A stretch of 64,000 bases of DNA, from contig NZ_JXQC01000003.1 of NCBI RefSeq assembly GCF_001305965.1, positions 2,504,861-2,568,860 of the forward strand, read 5' to 3'. The notes under the pieces were generated by a model. It worked only from the letters and a program-made list of their open reading frames with translations, made no database searches and was not told the origin of the DNA. Shown piece by piece: positions 47,980-56,272 of this stretch (position 1 is the first letter of the stretch; every line of letters begins with the position of its first letter). The DNA comes from Erythrobacter sp. SG61-1L. GTDB taxonomy: Bacteria; Pseudomonadota; Alphaproteobacteria; Sphingomonadales; Sphingomonadaceae. The position numbers and the translations under genes were made by a program.

Positions 47980-49248
47980 TCAGGCCGCTTCATCTTTCGC
48001 GTCGAGGTCATAGGCGGTGTGCAGCACGCGGACGGCCAGTTCGGTCTCGTCCTCGTCGATCAGCACGCTGACCTTGATCTCGCTGGTGGAGATTGCCTGG
48101 ATATTGATCCCGCGATCGGCCAGCGCCTTGAACATGGTGCTGGCAACGCCTGCATGGCTGCGCATGCCGACGCCCACGACGCTGACCTTGGCGACCTTGT
48201 CGTCGCTGATCATGCGGAAGAAGCCGATCTTGTCCTTGTTCTCTTCCAGCAGCGCCTGAGTGCGCAGCAGGTCCGCCTTGGGAACCGTGAAGGTCACATC
48301 CGTTTCGCCCTTATCCTTGGCGACATTCTGGATAATCATGTCGACATTGATGTTGTTGGCGGCGAGCGGTTCAAACACGGTGGCCACCGCACCGGGGCGG
48401 TCCGCGATGCGGGTAAGGGTCACCTTCGCTTCGTTCTTGTCGGCGGCGATGCCGGTGATCAGCTGACGTTCCATGTCCAGTCCTTCGAGTTCCTCATCGC
48501 TGACGATCATCGTTCCGGGGAGCGTGTCGGCAGCCGGCGCATCGTCGTCAATAAAGGACGAGAGCACCTGCACCCTGACCTTCTCCTTCATGGCGAGGCT
48601 GACCGAGCGGGTTTGCAGCACCTTCGAGCCGACCGAAGCCAGTTCGAGCATTTCTTCATAAGTCACGTGGCTGAGCTTGCGCGCCTTGGCCACGATACGC
48701 GGATCGGTGGTGTAGACGCCGTCCACGTCGGTATAGATGTCGCAGCGATCGGCATTGACTGCCGCGGCCACGGCCACTGCCGACGTATCCGAACCGCCAC
48801 GGCCCAGAGTGGTCACGCGATTGGCGGGCGACAGGCCCTGAAAGCCGGGGATCACCGCGATCTCGCCCGCGGCCATGCTGGCCAGCAGGGCTTCGGAATC
48901 GAAATCCTCGATCCGCGCCTTGGAATGGGCATCGTCGGTATGGATCGGCAATTGCCAGCCCAGCCAGCTGCGCGCCTTGCAGCCCATGGCCTGCAGGGTG
49001 AGCGCGAGCAGGCCCGAAGTCACCTGTTCGCCAGAGGCGACCACCACGTCATATTCGGCGGGGTCATACAGAGGGTTCGCCTCGCGGCAGAAGTTCACCA
49101 GGCGATCGGTCTCGCCCGCCATGGCAGAAACCACCACGGCCACTTCATGCCCCGCGGCCTGCTGACGGCGCACGATATTGGCCACGCGACGGATACGTTC
49201 CGTCCCGGCCATCGAGGTGCCGCCGAATTTCATCACGATCCGGGCCAA
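47980..49248 (-). CDS. lysC: Aspartate kinase
   Basis: A 422-aa aspartokinase that phosphorylates aspartate for lysine, threonine and methionine synthesis. Kinase motif KFGGTSMAG and GRGGSDTSAVAVAAAVNAD lie in the N domain. Two ACT domains follow (VTLTRIADRPGAVATVFEPL and VSVVGVGMRSHAGVASTMF), the usual allosteric set, probably lysine/threonine-responsive. Divergent from ubiG across 56 nt. Confidence 0.95.
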   Translation of the reverse strand: MARIVMKFGGTSMAGTERIRRVANIVRRQQAAGHEVAVVVSAMAGETDRLVNFCREANPLYDPAEYDVVVASGEQVTSGLLALTLQAMGCKARSWLGWQLPIHTDDAHSKARIEDFDSEALLASMAAGEIAVIPGFQGLSPANRVTTLGRGGSDTSAVAVAAAVNADRCDIYTDVDGVYTTDPRIVAKARKLSHVTYEEMLELASVGSKVLQTRSVSLAMKEKVRVQVLSSFIDDDAPAADTLPGTMIVSDEELEGLDMERQLITGIAADKNEAKVTLTRIADRPGAVATVFEPLAANNINVDMIIQNVAKDKGETDVTFTVPKADLLRTQALLEENKDKIGFFRMISDDKVAKVSVVGVGMRSHAGVASTMFKALADRGINIQAISTSEIKVSVLIDEDETELAVRVLHTAYDLDAKDEAA

Positions 49249-49304
49249 GTCGTTCTTGCTCCTGCACGCTGGAATCAGGTCTGGCGCGCTGTTAGGGGTG
49301 TCCT

Positions 49305-50042
49305 ATGGCCAATGCAACTGTCGCATCTGCAACGATCCGCCCCGAAGAAGCCGAGCATTTCGGCGCGCTGGCGGCAGACTGGTGGAACCCCAAGGGATCA
49401 TCCGCCATGCTGCACAAGCTCAACCCTGTGCGGCTGGGCTTTTTGCGGGAGGCCGTGAACCGCCATTGGGGCGCCGATCCCGCCTCGCTCAAGCCGCTGG
49501 CCGGGCGCAGTGCGCTGGATGTGGGCTGCGGGGCGGGCTTGCTGGCGGAGCCGCTGGCACGGTTGGGCGCGGCCGTTACCGGCGTGGATGCCGCGGCGGA
49601 AAATATCGCGGCGGCCAGTGCCCATGCGGCAGGCGGCGGCCTCGCCATAGATTATCGCCATGGCGAGCTTGGCGCGCTGGGCCTTGGGCAGTTCAATCTG
49701 GTCACGGCGATGGAAGTGATCGAGCATGTGGCGGACAAGGCGCTGTTCGTGCGCCAGTTGGCCGAAAGGCTGACGGATGGCGCGCTGATGGTGCTTTCCA
49801 CCCCCAACCGCACGCCGCAATCGCGCCTGCTGATGGTGGATGCCGCCGAGACTGTGGGGCTGATCCCCAAGGGCACCCATCATTGGGACGATTTCATCAC
49901 GCCTGAAGAACTGGGCGACCTGCTGGCAGATGCCGGGCTCACCATGGGCGAGCCGCGCGGCATTGCCTTCTCCCCCATGAAGGGCCTGCATCTGTCGGGC
50001 GATCTTTCGCTCAATTACATCGTCACCGCGCGGGCGGGCTGA
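49305..50042 (+). CDS. ubiG: Ubiquinone biosynthesis O-methyltransferase UbiG
   Basis: A 245-aa SAM-dependent methyltransferase that does both O-methylations of ubiquinone. Typical segments: HFGALAADWWNPKGSSAMLH at the N terminus, DVGCGAGLLAEPLARLG (SAM loop), MEVIEHV, and GTHHWDDFITPEEL near the C terminus. Divergent from aspartokinase; 10 nt before the bestrophin gene. Confidence 0.95.
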   Translation: MANATVASATIRPEEAEHFGALAADWWNPKGSSAMLHKLNPVRLGFLREAVNRHWGADPASLKPLAGRSALDVGCGAGLLAEPLARLGAAVTGVDAAAENIAAASAHAAGGGLAIDYRHGELGALGLGQFNLVTAMEVIEHVADKALFVRQLAERLTDGALMVLSTPNRTPQSRLLMVDAAETVGLIPKGTHHWDDFITPEELGDLLADAGLTMGEPRGIAFSPMKGLHLSGDLSLNYIVTARAG

Positions 50043-50052
50043 GGGGCGGGCC

Positions 50053-50943
50053 ATGATCCTGCGCGACAAGCCGAGCTGGGTGGAACTGGCCTTTGCCGTG
50101 CGCGGCTCCATCGTGCCGCTGATCGCGCCGCGCATTGCCGGGCTGATGCTGTTTTCGGCGCTGATGGTGCTGCTGCACAACCGCTATGGCGCCTTCCCCG
50201 AACTGGAGGCCGTGGGCTTCACCGTGTTCGGTATCGCGCTCTCGCTGTTCCTCGGCTTCCGCAACAACGCCGCCTATGACCGCTGGTGGGAAGGGCGCAA
50301 GCTGTGGGGCGGGCTGCTGGCCGATATGCGCAGCCTTGCGCGCGAAGTGCAGCTTTTCGTCGCCGATGAGGATCGCCAGCGGCGGATCATCCGCGCGGCG
50401 CGCGCCTTCATCCATTTGCACCGCGCCAATCTGCGCAAGCTGAAGGATGACGAGAGGGCGCGCGAGCTTGGCGGCGTGCTGGCCGATGCCCCCCATCCCC
50501 CCTGTGCCGCGCTGGATGCCATCACCGCCGAACTGGGCGATGCGCTGCGCAGCGGCACGATGGACGGCTTCGGCGCAAAGGCCCTGCAGGAACGCGTCGC
50601 CAGCATCGCCCTGCAACAGGCCGGGTGCGAGCGGATCGCCAACACCCCGCTGCCCTATGTCTATTCGCTGCTGATCTACCGCACGACCTATGTCTATTGC
50701 CTGCTACTGCCGCTGGCGCTGGTGGGCACCGCAGGCTGGATGACGCCGGTTTTCGTGGGCATCGTGGCCTATGTGTTCCTGGGCCTGGCCGAAGTGACGG
50801 AAGACCTCAGCCACCCCTTCGGCACTACGCCCAATGCCCTGCCGCTGGACGCGATCTGCCGCGCGGTGGAAATCAGCCTTGCGCCCCATCTGGGCGAGGA
50901 ACCGCCCGCGCCGCTGGGGGCGAAGAACTTCTATCTGAGCTGA
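50053..50943 (+). CDS. Bestrophin-family ion channel protein
   Basis: A 296-aa protein with four hydrophobic segments and bestrophin-like features: LGFRNNAAYDRWWEGRKLWG after helix 2 and LAEVTEDLSHPFG near the fourth. Bacterial bestrophins form pentameric cation or anion channels. Linked to ubiG, with no functional tie evident. Confidence 0.87.
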   Translation: MILRDKPSWVELAFAVRGSIVPLIAPRIAGLMLFSALMVLLHNRYGAFPELEAVGFTVFGIALSLFLGFRNNAAYDRWWEGRKLWGGLLADMRSLAREVQLFVADEDRQRRIIRAARAFIHLHRANLRKLKDDERARELGGVLADAPHPPCAALDAITAELGDALRSGTMDGFGAKALQERVASIALQQAGCERIANTPLPYVYSLLIYRTTYVYCLLLPLALVGTAGWMTPVFVGIVAYVFLGLAEVTEDLSHPFGTTPNALPLDAICRAVEISLAPHLGEEPPAPLGAKNFYLS

Positions 50944-50955
50944 AGCACCGCGGCC

Positions 50956-52002
50956 CTAACGGGCTGCAATCGCATCGGCGGGATTGTCGCTGAACAGCCC
51001 GTCTACCCCGGCTGCCTCCAGCATCCTGACCAGCCCGGCCATATTGCCATGGGCGCCAAGGTCCGTGCCGTTGTGCAGCATTGCGGGCAGGAAGGCGTTC
51101 TCGCGCCGCAGGGTCCAGCCATGCACCAGCAACCCGGCGGCATGGGCATCGGCCACCAGGGGTGTGGCGCTGCCATCGGAATTGAGGATCAGCCGCAGAT
51201 CGGCGCCCACCCCATCGGCATAGGCGGCAACGCGCTTCAGCCCTTCAGGCGTGACCATGCGGGCATAGGGCATGTCCGACCGGTCCGCAGGGGCGCCTTC
51301 CGCCGCCATCAATTGCACCAACCGCAGCTTCGTCTTCGGCCGCAACTCTTCCAGCGGGCCGACTTCGAAGCACTGGATGAACACCGGATCGTCCTTCGCA
51401 CCATATCCCGCCTCGCCCAGCTGGCGCAGCAGCATATCGCCCAGCGCGAAGCCCTGCGCCTTGAAGAAAGTCGGGTGCTTGAGTTCGGGATAGATGCCGA
51501 TGCGGCGCCCGGTCTCGGCCTCCTTGGCTTTCACCAGCGCCAGCACTTCGGCAAGGGTCGGCACCTGAAAGAGCCGGTCGAAGCGGGTATTGGCCACACG
51601 CAAATCGGGCAGGCGTTCCTTCGCGCGCAGGGTGCGCAGTTCGGCCAGAGTGAAATCCTCGGTGAACCAGCCGGTGACCTGTTCTCCGTCGATTGTCTTG
51701 ATGGCCTTGCGATCCGCGAATTCTGGATGATCGGCCACATCGGTAGTGCCGGAAATTTCGTTCTCGTGCCGGGCGACCAGCACGCCGTCCTTCGTGGAAA
51801 CCAGATCCGGCTCGATGAAATCCGCGCCCTGATCGATGGCCCGCTCGTAAGAGGCCAGCGTGTGTTCCGGCCGTTCCCCGCTCGCACCGCGATGGGCGAT
51901 GATCGTCAGTGGCGCTTCAGCCATGGCCGGCGCCGCGATCAGCGCAAGGGCAAAGGCAGCAAGGCACCGTGCCGGCCAGTTCAGCCCAGTGCGGCTGCCC
52001 AT
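50956..52002 (-). CDS. Periplasmic glycerophosphodiester phosphodiesterase
   Basis: A 348-aa protein with a signal peptide ending near APAMAEA and the GDPD catalytic opening IIAHRGASGERPEHTLASYE. GADFIEPDLVSTKDGVLVARHE supplies the metal-binding acidic residues and a second His. It resembles GlpQ, which releases glycerol 3-phosphate in the periplasm. It overlaps the ArsC-like gene by 22 nt. Convergent with the bestrophin gene. Confidence 0.9.
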   Translation of the reverse strand: MGSRTGLNWPARCLAAFALALIAAPAMAEAPLTIIAHRGASGERPEHTLASYERAIDQGADFIEPDLVSTKDGVLVARHENEISGTTDVADHPEFADRKAIKTIDGEQVTGWFTEDFTLAELRTLRAKERLPDLRVANTRFDRLFQVPTLAEVLALVKAKEAETGRRIGIYPELKHPTFFKAQGFALGDMLLRQLGEAGYGAKDDPVFIQCFEVGPLEELRPKTKLRLVQLMAAEGAPADRSDMPYARMVTPEGLKRVAAYADGVGADLRLILNSDGSATPLVADAHAAGLLVHGWTLRRENAFLPAMLHNGTDLGAHGNMAGLVRMLEAAGVDGLFSDNPADAIAAR

Positions 52003-52328
52003 TCCTCGGGTTTGAAGCCCACCAGCAGCCCACCGGAATGTTCCACCACCGGCCGCTTGATCATGCTGGGCTGCTCCACCATCAGCGCCACGGCCTTTGC
52101 CCCATCCAGATCCTGCTTCGCTTCGTCCGGCAGCTTGCGGAAAGTGGTGCCCGCGCGGTTCAGCAGCTTTTCCCAGCCGACAATGGCCGCCCAGCCCTTC
52201 AGCTTCGCGGCGTCCGCCCCTTCCTTCTTGTAGTCGTGGAAAGTGTAGGAAAGTCCCTGCCCGTCGAGCCATGTGCGCGCCTTCTTCACCGTGTCGCAAT
52301 TGGGAATGCCGTAGAAGTGGATCGTCAT
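51981..52328 (-). CDS. ArsC/Spx-family thioredoxin-like protein (YffB type)
   Basis: A 115-aa protein opening MTIHFYGIPNCDTVKKARTW, with the single ArsC-type cysteine (C11), then FRKLPDE and RPVVE. Length and the CDTVKKA pattern fit YffB-like reductases rather than arsenate reductases with an ars operon. It belongs to the string running left from yebC. Confidence 0.88.
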   Translation of the reverse strand: MTIHFYGIPNCDTVKKARTWLDGQGLSYTFHDYKKEGADAAKLKGWAAIVGWEKLLNRAGTTFRKLPDEAKQDLDGAKAVALMVEQPSMIKRPVVEHSGGLLVGFKPEEWAAALG

Positions 52329-52374
52329 GTCGGGGCCTCGAATGTCAGGGTTATGACTGTTGCTGCAGGATTGC

Positions 52375-52683
52375 TCAGCCTGCGCGCGGAAAATGCCGCA
52401 CGCGCGGATCGGGGCAGGAATAGACGGTGTAGCTCTCGTAATATTCCGCACGGCCCCGGCCCTGCACCATGGCGTGTTCCGCATGGCGCGCCCATGCGCG
52501 GGCGTGATCCTCGCTCTCCCATTCGGACATGGAAAGCGTTTCGCCGTCCTCCGCGCGATAGCTGCGATAGGCGATGAAGCCGGGCTGCCGGCGCGCCAGT
52601 TCCTCCATACGCGCGGCATCCTCGGCATAGGCGGCAGCGTCCATGTCCGCCCGTTTGCGGCTGCGGAACACATTGAGATACAT
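52375..52683 (-). CDS. Antibiotic-biosynthesis-monooxygenase-fold protein
   Basis: A 102-aa dimeric alpha+beta barrel type protein: [53 protein letters not shown]. Members are monooxygenases or heme-degrading-like enzymes without bound cofactor. Start overlaps the ruvC stop by one base (TAATG). Confidence 0.85.
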   Translation of the reverse strand: MYLNVFRSRKRADMDAAAYAEDAARMEELARRQPGFIAYRSYRAEDGETLSMSEWESEDHARAWARHAEHAMVQGRGRAEYYESYTVYSCPDPRVRHFPRAG

Positions 52684-53156
52684 TAGCGCCCTCCCCCCAG
52701 ATGGGCATCGGCGATCGCCACGGCCAAAGCGTCCGCCGCGTCGGCCCCGGCCACTTTCGCGCCGGGCAGCAACACCTTGAGCATGGCCTGCACCTGCTGC
52801 TTCTCCGCCGCACCGGTGCCCACCACGGCCTTCTTCACCAGCCTTGTGGCATGTTCGGCCACGGGCAGCGATCCGCGCGCGCAGGCGGCCAGAATGGCAC
52901 CGCGCGCATGGGCCAGTTTCAGCGTGGACTGCGGGTTTTTGTTGACGAAGATTTCCTCCACCGCCGCCCGGTCGGGCGCATAGGTGGCGATCACCGCGCT
53001 GACTGCATCCTGCAGATGCAGCAGCCGGTCCGGCAAAGGCGCCTTGGAATCGGTTGCGATCTGCCCATTGGCGATATGACTGAGGCGAGAACCCTCGCTG
53101 CGCACCACGCCCCAGCCGGTGCAAGTGAGCGAGGGATCGAGGCCGAGGATCAGCAT
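52683..53156 (-). CDS. ruvC: Holliday junction resolvase RuvC
   Basis: A 157-aa endonuclease with acidic active-site residues: D7 in LILGLDPSL, Glu in [11 protein letters not shown], and the C-terminal [15 protein letters not shown]. It cuts four-way DNA junctions with RuvAB. ruvA and ruvB are not next to it; instead it sits between a DUF3147 gene and an ABM gene, downstream of yebC. Confidence 0.95.
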   Translation of the reverse strand: MLILGLDPSLTCTGWGVVRSEGSRLSHIANGQIATDSKAPLPDRLLHLQDAVSAVIATYAPDRAAVEEIFVNKNPQSTLKLAHARGAILAACARGSLPVAEHATRLVKKAVVGTGAAEKQQVQAMLKVLLPGAKVAGADAADALAVAIADAHLGGGR

Positions 53157-53157
53157 C

Positions 53158-53508
53158 CTAGAGCTTCAGCCCAAGGCGCGGTGCGGCTGCCATCAGCAAC
53201 CCGTAAAGCAAGACGGTGAGCACGCAGCCGGCAAGTAGCGAGAGCCAGAAGGGCAACCCGGCGCGCAGCATGGCCGGGATCGTCAGGAACATGGGCAGCG
53301 ATGGCAGCACATACCAGAAGGTCGCCGCCGAATGCACTGCCATGTTCTCTGCATCGGGCCGTTCCCGCCACAGCAGGATCATGCCCAGGATCGAAACGAG
53401 CGGCAGCGAAGCCACCAGCGCGGCAAAGGCCGGCAGCCGCTTGCCGATCTCGGAAATGGCCGCGATCAAGGCGCCGGAAAGCAGCGCCTTGGCGACCAGT
53501 CCCCACAT
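53158..53508 (-). CDS. DUF3147-family small membrane protein
   Basis: A 116-aa protein with about four hydrophobic helices ([71 protein letters not shown]). Function unknown. It overlaps the yebC stop (TGATG) and ends one base before ruvC, so it is a translationally coupled insert in the yebC-ruvC pair. Confidence 0.8.
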   Translation of the reverse strand: MWGLVAKALLSGALIAAISEIGKRLPAFAALVASLPLVSILGMILLWRERPDAENMAVHSAATFWYVLPSLPMFLTIPAMLRAGLPFWLSLLAGCVLTVLLYGLLMAAAPRLGLKL

Positions 53509-54251
53509 CAGCCCAGCTTTTCCATCACGTCGTCGGGAATTTCGTAATTGCCCCAAACGGTCTGGACGTCGTCATCGTCGTCCAGCGTGTCTATCAGCTT
53601 GAGCAGGGTGGCCGCCGTGGCCTCGTCCACTTCGGTCTTGAGGCTGGGCTTCCATGCCAGCTTCACGCCTTCGGCTTCGCCCAGAACCTTTTCCAGTTCA
53701 CGGGCGACTTCGTGCAGCGAATCGACCGACACCCAGATCGAGTGGCTTTCCTCGTCGCTTTCGACATCGTCGGCACCGGCTTCGATCGCGGCTTCGAGAA
53801 CCTTTTCCTCATCACCGACCTTGCCGGGATATTCGATCAGGCCAAGCCGTTCGAACCCGTGGCTCACCGCGCCCGAAGCGCCCAGATTGCCGCCATTCTT
53901 GGAGAAGGCCGTGCGCACATTGGTGGCAGTGCGGTTGCGATTGTCGGTCAGTGCCTCGACGATCAGCGCAACGCCGCCCGGACCATAGCCTTCATAGCGG
54001 ACTTCTTCGTAATTCTCGCCGTCGCCCTTGCTCGCCTTGTCGATGGCGCGCTGGATATTGTCCTTAGGCATGGACTGGGCCTTGGCCGCGTTGACGGCGG
54101 CGCGCAGGCGCGGGTTCATGTCCGGATCGGGCATGCCCATCTTGGCCGCGACAGTGATTTCGCGGCTAAGCTTGGAAAACATCGCGGAGCGCTTCTTATC
54201 CTGCGCGCCCTTGCGGTGCATGATGTTCTTGAATTTGGAATGGCCTGCCAT
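53508..54251 (-). CDS. yebC: YebC/TACO1-family regulator
   Basis: A 247-aa protein with the family opening [39 protein letters not shown] and the acidic end [14 protein letters not shown]. YebC-type proteins act as DNA-binding regulators or, as recently shown for some members, help ribosomes at proline stretches. Leads a coupled leftward string of six genes. Confidence 0.95.
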   Translation of the reverse strand: MAGHSKFKNIMHRKGAQDKKRSAMFSKLSREITVAAKMGMPDPDMNPRLRAAVNAAKAQSMPKDNIQRAIDKASKGDGENYEEVRYEGYGPGGVALIVEALTDNRNRTATNVRTAFSKNGGNLGASGAVSHGFERLGLIEYPGKVGDEEKVLEAAIEAGADDVESDEESHSIWVSVDSLHEVARELEKVLGEAEGVKLAWKPSLKTEVDEATAATLLKLIDTLDDDDDVQTVWGNYEIPDDVMEKLG

Positions 54252-54361
54252 GGGAACCTTCGGAAATCTGTGTTCTTGCGGATTCCTCGGGCGGAATCCC
54301 GTGTGGGCGCGCTCCTAGCTTACAGGCGCGCGCCGGGCAATGCGTGAGCTATATCTGATTG

Positions 54362-54715
54362 TCAGAGCAGCACAGCGGTGCCGCTGGCGCTGACCATCAG
54401 CATCGATCCGTTGGAGCCGAGTACCTCGTAATCGAGGTCCACGCCAAGCACGGCGTTGCCACCGCGCTGCATGGCCTGCTGCTTCATTTCCTCGATCGCC
54501 TGATCGCGCGCGCGGCTGAGCACTTCCTCATATTTGCCTGATCGCCCGCCGACGATGTCGGTAATGGAAGCGAACAGGTCGCGGAAGATATTGGCGCCCA
54601 CGATCACTTCACCGGCCACGATACCCAGATATTCCTTCACCGGGCGCCCTTCCACCAATGCCGTGGTGGTGACGATCATGCCGTCTTCGCGCGAACTCTC
54701 CCAGGGGCCTGCCAT
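54362..54715 (-). CDS. YbjQ-family (UPF0145) protein
   Basis: A 117-aa protein with [46 protein letters not shown] and SGTAVLL, all typical. Enteric YbjQ starts at the internal Met (54679); the longer start at 54715 has GGGAG ten bases upstream and is preferred. It assembles as a pentamer and may bind metals; role unclear. Confidence 0.85.
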   Translation of the reverse strand: MAGPWESSREDGMIVTTTALVEGRPVKEYLGIVAGEVIVGANIFRDLFASITDIVGGRSGKYEEVLSRARDQAIEEMKQQAMQRGGNAVLGVDLDYEVLGSNGSMLMVSASGTAVLL

Positions 54716-54800
54716 CTTTGTTTACTCCCGCATGCCATTGATGCGAGGAAGATAACGCAGCGCGCGCGCCTGCCAAGCCATTGGCGATGGAGTATTTCCG

Positions 54801-55514
54801 GTGACCGTCGACACGAATTACCCCCCGCCCGTCACCATGCTGCGCGAGCTGGGCCAGTGGCTGCGCCACCCCCGCCGGCTGGATCCGACCGGAATCCGCG
54901 CGCCGGGCGCTATGCGGCGGCTGGCGGTGCTGACAGTGCTGATGATCACTGGCCTGCTGCTGGTGCTGCTGCCTGTGCTGGGCCTGTGGCAAAGCCTGTT
55001 CGACCTGCCCGCCCCCGATGCCTTCGGCAAGCTGGAGCCGCAGGTGATGATTCCCGTCGTGATCGTGATCGCGCCGGTTCTGGAAGAATTGCTGTTTCGC
55101 GGCTGGCTGACGGGCCGCGTCCGGGCCTTGTGGCTGCTGGCCTGCGCCGCAGGCATCGCCGTGCTGCTCTATGCCAATACGCAGGGGATGAACCCGGTGG
55201 CGGCCGGGGCGGGCTTTCTGGCCCTGCTGATCGCAATGCCCTTGGGCTGGTTTTTCCTGAGGAAGAAAGGCACGCCCGGCTGGTTCGATGCGGGCTTCCC
55301 GGCGATCTTCTATCTGGGCGCGGCGGGCTTCGCGCTGCTGCACATGGCCAATTATCCCAGCTTCTCGGTGATCGCCCTGCCGCTGGTGCTGCCGCAATTA
55401 TGGGCCGGGCTGGTGCTGGGCTTCATCCGCATGCGGATCGGCCTTGTCGCATCCATGCTGGCCCATGCCCTGTCCAACAGCGCCGCCTTGACGGTGGCGC
55501 TGTTGGCAAGCTGA
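54801..55514 (+). CDS. CPBP-family intramembrane protease
   Basis: A 237-aa multi-pass protein with motif 1 EELLFRGWLTGR and a late ALLHMANY and AHALSNS histidine pair, the CAAX-protease/bacteriocin-processing signature. Start is a GTG at 54801 with GGAG upstream. About seven hydrophobic segments. Substrate unknown. Confidence 0.86.
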   Translation: MTVDTNYPPPVTMLRELGQWLRHPRRLDPTGIRAPGAMRRLAVLTVLMITGLLLVLLPVLGLWQSLFDLPAPDAFGKLEPQVMIPVVIVIAPVLEELLFRGWLTGRVRALWLLACAAGIAVLLYANTQGMNPVAAGAGFLALLIAMPLGWFFLRKKGTPGWFDAGFPAIFYLGAAGFALLHMANYPSFSVIALPLVLPQLWAGLVLGFIRMRIGLVASMLAHALSNSAALTVALLAS

Positions 55515-55519
55515 CTGGA

Positions 55520-55756
55520 TCAGTCGAGGCCCAGCGCGCTGCGATAGGTGTCCAGCACCAGGTCCATTTCGCGGCGATCGTCCGGCTTCATCTTACGCAG
55601 ACGCACGATCTGGCGCATGATCTTGACGTCGTAACCCACGGCCTTGGCTTCGGCATAGACGTCGCGGATGTCGTCGGAGATGCCCTTCTTTTCTTCTTCC
55701 AGTCGCTCCACGCGCTCGATCAGCAGGCGCAGGCGGTCATCGGTGGTTTCGGCCAT
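55520..55756 (-). CDS. GapR/DUF2312 nucleoid-associated protein
   Basis: A 78-aa coiled-coil protein (LLIERVERLEEEKKGISDDI, DVYAEAKAVGYDVKIMRQIV). It is close to Caulobacter GapR, which binds overtwisted DNA ahead of replication and transcription. Slightly shorter than Caulobacter's. The start at 55756 follows a good site (TCCCC... on the minus strand is not seen, so it rests on family fit). Confidence 0.88.
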   Translation of the reverse strand: MAETTDDRLRLLIERVERLEEEKKGISDDIRDVYAEAKAVGYDVKIMRQIVRLRKMKPDDRREMDLVLDTYRSALGLD

Positions 55757-55844
55757 CTGTGGGGGCTCCGTTGGAATGAGAATCGGTTGGCGCGCTGATA
55801 GCGAGCGGGGCCGGAGGGGTGAAGGCGGCTTGGCCGATTCCTCC

Positions 55845-55892
55845 CCAAGATTTGGCCCAAGATTTGGCACAGGAATTGGCCAGGGAATTGGG
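55845..55892. repeat. Four tandem 12-bp units downstream of the DUF1244 gene
   Basis: CCAAGATTTGGC occurs twice exactly (55845-55856, 55857-55868), followed by two variants (ACAGGAATTGGC, CAGGGAATTGGG). Each unit contains a near-palindrome. They sit between the DUF1244 stop and the gapR-like promoter. Confidence 0.8.
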
Positions 55893-55897
55893 CGCGC

Positions 55898-56212
55898 CTA
55901 GTGCGTGCCGCCGTTCTTCTTCAGGCTCTCTTCCATCCGGGCCATCTGTTCCGGCGTCGCCTCGGTCTGGAACTTCACCTTCCATTCCTCCATCGGCATG
56001 CCGTGGATCAGCGCCCGCGCATCGGGCTTGGACAGGCCTGCGCCGGCATCGTTGATCCAGTCGGCCAGACAGTTACGGCAGAAGCCGGAAAGGCCCATCA
56101 GGTCGATATTCTGGGCATCGTGGCGCTTGCGCAAATGGCGCACCAGACGGCGGAAGGCGGCGGCGGCCACATCGTCGGGCAGGGTGTCGAGCGGATCGGG
56201 TGCGTCGGTCAT
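55898..56212 (-). CDS. DUF1244-domain protein
   Basis: A 104-aa protein with the typical FRRLVRHLRKRHDAQNIDLM and GLSGFCRNCLADW, where the Cys pair may bind metal. C-terminal WKVKFQTEATPEQMARMEES. The family is common in alphaproteobacteria and has no proven function. It is divergent from pyruvate kinase with a 60-nt gap. Confidence 0.9.
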   Translation of the reverse strand: MTDAPDPLDTLPDDVAAAAFRRLVRHLRKRHDAQNIDLMGLSGFCRNCLADWINDAGAGLSKPDARALIHGMPMEEWKVKFQTEATPEQMARMEESLKKNGGTH

Positions 56213-56272
56213 CAAGTTTTCCCGCAAAGCTGTAGTTGTAATGTCCCGTGCCTCTGACATAGGCACGGTCCC

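Noticed and set aside
53820-53870. tRNA T-loop-like GTTCGAACCC sequence
   Set aside because: It lies within the yebC coding sequence and there is no cloverleaf around it.
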